Source: Gnetum montanum
Taxonomy: Eukaryota; Streptophyta; Gnetopsida; Gnetales; Gnetaceae
Assembly: GCA_015680685.1 (NCBI GenBank)
Contig: MNCI01005779.1
Coordinates: 442,133-497,705, forward strand
Reading direction: 5' to 3'
DNA: 55,573 bases
Part shown: positions 54,313-55,573 of the stretch, in pieces
How positions within the stretch are numbered: the first letter of the stretch is position 1
How the letters are laid out: the number at the start of each line of letters is the position of its first letter
Notes under the pieces: generated by a model
Told to the model about the DNA's origin: nothing
The model's input: only the letters and a program-made list of their open reading frames with translations
Databases searched by the model: none
Translations under genes and position numbers: made by a program

Positions 54313-55160
54313 AGAACTAATAAGTGGTTTTTCTAGTTTCATGCATGTTTGAAAGAATTTTATATTCTCATTTCCAAGCCACTGGATGTCTTCTAGTTTA
54401 GTGGCTACTACATAGACTAGTTTATGCTCACACACTTGTGTTTAAAATTTATGGTAGATTAGTATAGGGGTTGTGTTAATATTTCAAAATTCTAGCCCAA
54501 AAATGCATCTTTTATCATTATTAGTGATGCATGGAGGTTTCTATTTTTCCACAATGATAAGGTTCTCTTTTTGATCTTATGGTGGAGTGGTAATAGTTGT
54601 TGGTTTTTGTGTATGATCAAGAGGCATCATTTCGAAGAGGAAAGGTATTACATCAGATTGGCCTTGTGCTAGTTTTGATATGCCAGTAGGTCTATAAGTT
54701 TTATGCTTATGTGAGGAAACTGATCTAAAGAAAGGACATTTTCAAGATTGTGGTTGAGATATACTAGCCTTATCATTTTCATGTATGTTCACAACACAAG
54801 TGAAATTTTTCCATTGATTTTATGATGCCAAACTTTCCTATGTTGGCAGTGACATGTGATGGAGGGAAGTATGAGAATATTAAGGATATGATGGAGGGTA
54901 AGATGCATGAGGTGGTGATCCCATAGAATATTTTCTGGGTTGATGATATTCAAGAGAGTGGTAGTAGTGATTTGAGGTAGAGGAAATAGAACCATTTTGA
55001 AAAATAGATTGTTGAACAAATATCCATATGGGTCTAGTTGGTATTAAGGGTAGTACTAGTTTGAGGATGGCCTTCACCATGACTATGGGTTTTTCCACTA
55101 TGGTTGATACTTATTTTGAGGCTAATAAGAAGTCCCACTAGGATAGTATGGTTGGTTGTA
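53414..55160. repeat. Inverted duplication, two arms of about 850 bp
   Basis: Left arm 53414-54264 (plus-strand G4) and right arm 54312-55160 (copy G6, minus) are reverse complements at roughly 85% by eye over 'taagaagtcccactaggata', 'agtggtaatagttgttgg', 'ttccaagccactggatgtct' and other blocks. The 47-nt centre includes GGGGAGATTCCCC. The right arm stops where a new LTR-like sequence begins at 55161. Confidence 0.88.
54312..55160 (-). pseudogene. G6: second ORF fragment on the minus strand
   Basis: Right arm of the inverted duplication. Open pieces 54789-55019 and 54880-55098 read Pro/Tyr/Ser-rich sequence ('FQNGSISSTSNHYYHSLEYH', 'MGSPPHASYPPSYP'), equal to 'TSNHCYHSPKYHQPATSSME' of G4. 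As in G4, no protease segment. Confidence 0.78.
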
Positions 55161-55573
55161 TGTGTTGGCGACCGTTTGGGACGCGACCGCCAACGAGTGT
55201 CCTCGAACAGGATTTAGGTGCCTGCTGGTCTCTAGCTACACCAAGGCCCAGATACCTCCAAATAACTCAGTAGTTAATGTGAGTATGTGTGTGTGCTGTT
55301 GCGGCGTGCGGTTGTATGAAATGTAACGATTGTGTGTGTGTGAAATACAAATGACTTACTTTAAGAGATTCAGCCAACTTTATCAAGTACCATGAGTTGT
55401 TGAAAGTTTCCTATTTTGTTCAAACTACCTAGTCTACGCAGTCCTTATAATACCTGCTTGTAACAAGTAAAATTTTGCAAAATCATTTGAGCACAACTCC
55501 GCAAATCTACTCCTAATTTTCCCCAGAGAGAGATATAGTTCCACAAGAAAACTAGAAATAGAGCAAGATTCAA
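55161..55573. mobile_element. Start of an unclassified LTR-like sequence (runs off the window)
   Basis: Sharp change to GC-richer sequence at TGTGTTGGCGACCG. An inverted pair GTTGGCG...CGCCAAC lies at about 55163-55195, followed by GT-rich stretches. The TG start and insertion into G6 suggest a younger LTR element. No coding sequence visible; the other end is outside the window. Confidence 0.45.

Noticed and set aside
1-55573. tRNA or rRNA genes
   Set aside because: No cloverleaf with matching acceptor stem and T-loop words and no rRNA core words were noticed; the tRNA-like words belong to primer sites.

Overview
This is a stretch of a repeat-rich land-plant nuclear genome. I read it as a large, slowly turning-over genome (gymnosperm- or fern-like), but the sequence does not prove the lineage. 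The evidence is one intact plant RING-H2 (ATL-type) gene without introns, surrounded by about 50 kb of nested LTR retrotransposons. Most are old and full of stops, with many C-to-T/G-to-A changes at former CpG sites. There is an 851-base run of N at 30607-31457. I use local labels: G = one Ty3/gypsy-like family (copies G0 to G6), C-A and C-B = two Ty1/copia families.

Layout. 1-391 is the end of a G-family LTR. 392-3562 is a tandem array of an unrecognised 1.4-1.6 kb unit. 3563-4461 is a copia LTR fragment. 4462-6390 is the only ordinary gene, a membrane-anchored RING-H2 ubiquitin ligase at 5510-6178 with two candidate TATA boxes. 7446-22500 is a dead full-length copia element (C-A, minus strand; LTRs 7446-9339 and 20786-22500) with gag, protease, integrase, RT and RNase H remnants. 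It is split inside RT by the G2 element (11520-17405), which has its own near-perfect target duplication. 24612-31774 is G1, the youngest and best preserved G element: perfect 5-bp target duplication GATAG, open gag and an open gag-pro frame, but no RT, RNase H or integrase. 31780-38636 holds degraded sequence: a LINE RT remnant, a copia LTR fragment and a minus-strand gypsy RNase H/integrase remnant. 38642-48106 is G3, interrupted by a Sirevirus-like copia (C-B) that keeps a UBN2 gag, a zinc knuckle and an envelope-like/'plant transposon' ORF but no pol. 48107-55160 is a rearranged cluster of G-family pieces in both orientations, including an 850-bp inverted duplication (53414-54264 / 54312-55160). 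A new, GC-richer LTR-like sequence starts at 55161 and runs off the window.

Main point. The G family is non-autonomous: independent copies share LTRs starting TGATGA, a primer site derived from the tRNA-Asp type, gag, a proline-rich second ORF (with or without retropepsin), and about 2 kb of 3' noncoding sequence, but none carries a polymerase. In three copies the 3' region contains a small intron-like segment (55-62 nt) with plant-like splice and branch-point motifs. The youngest LTRs carry clusters of CGCGATATCGCG palindromes just upstream of the TATA box; in older copies these have decayed to CpG-free forms.
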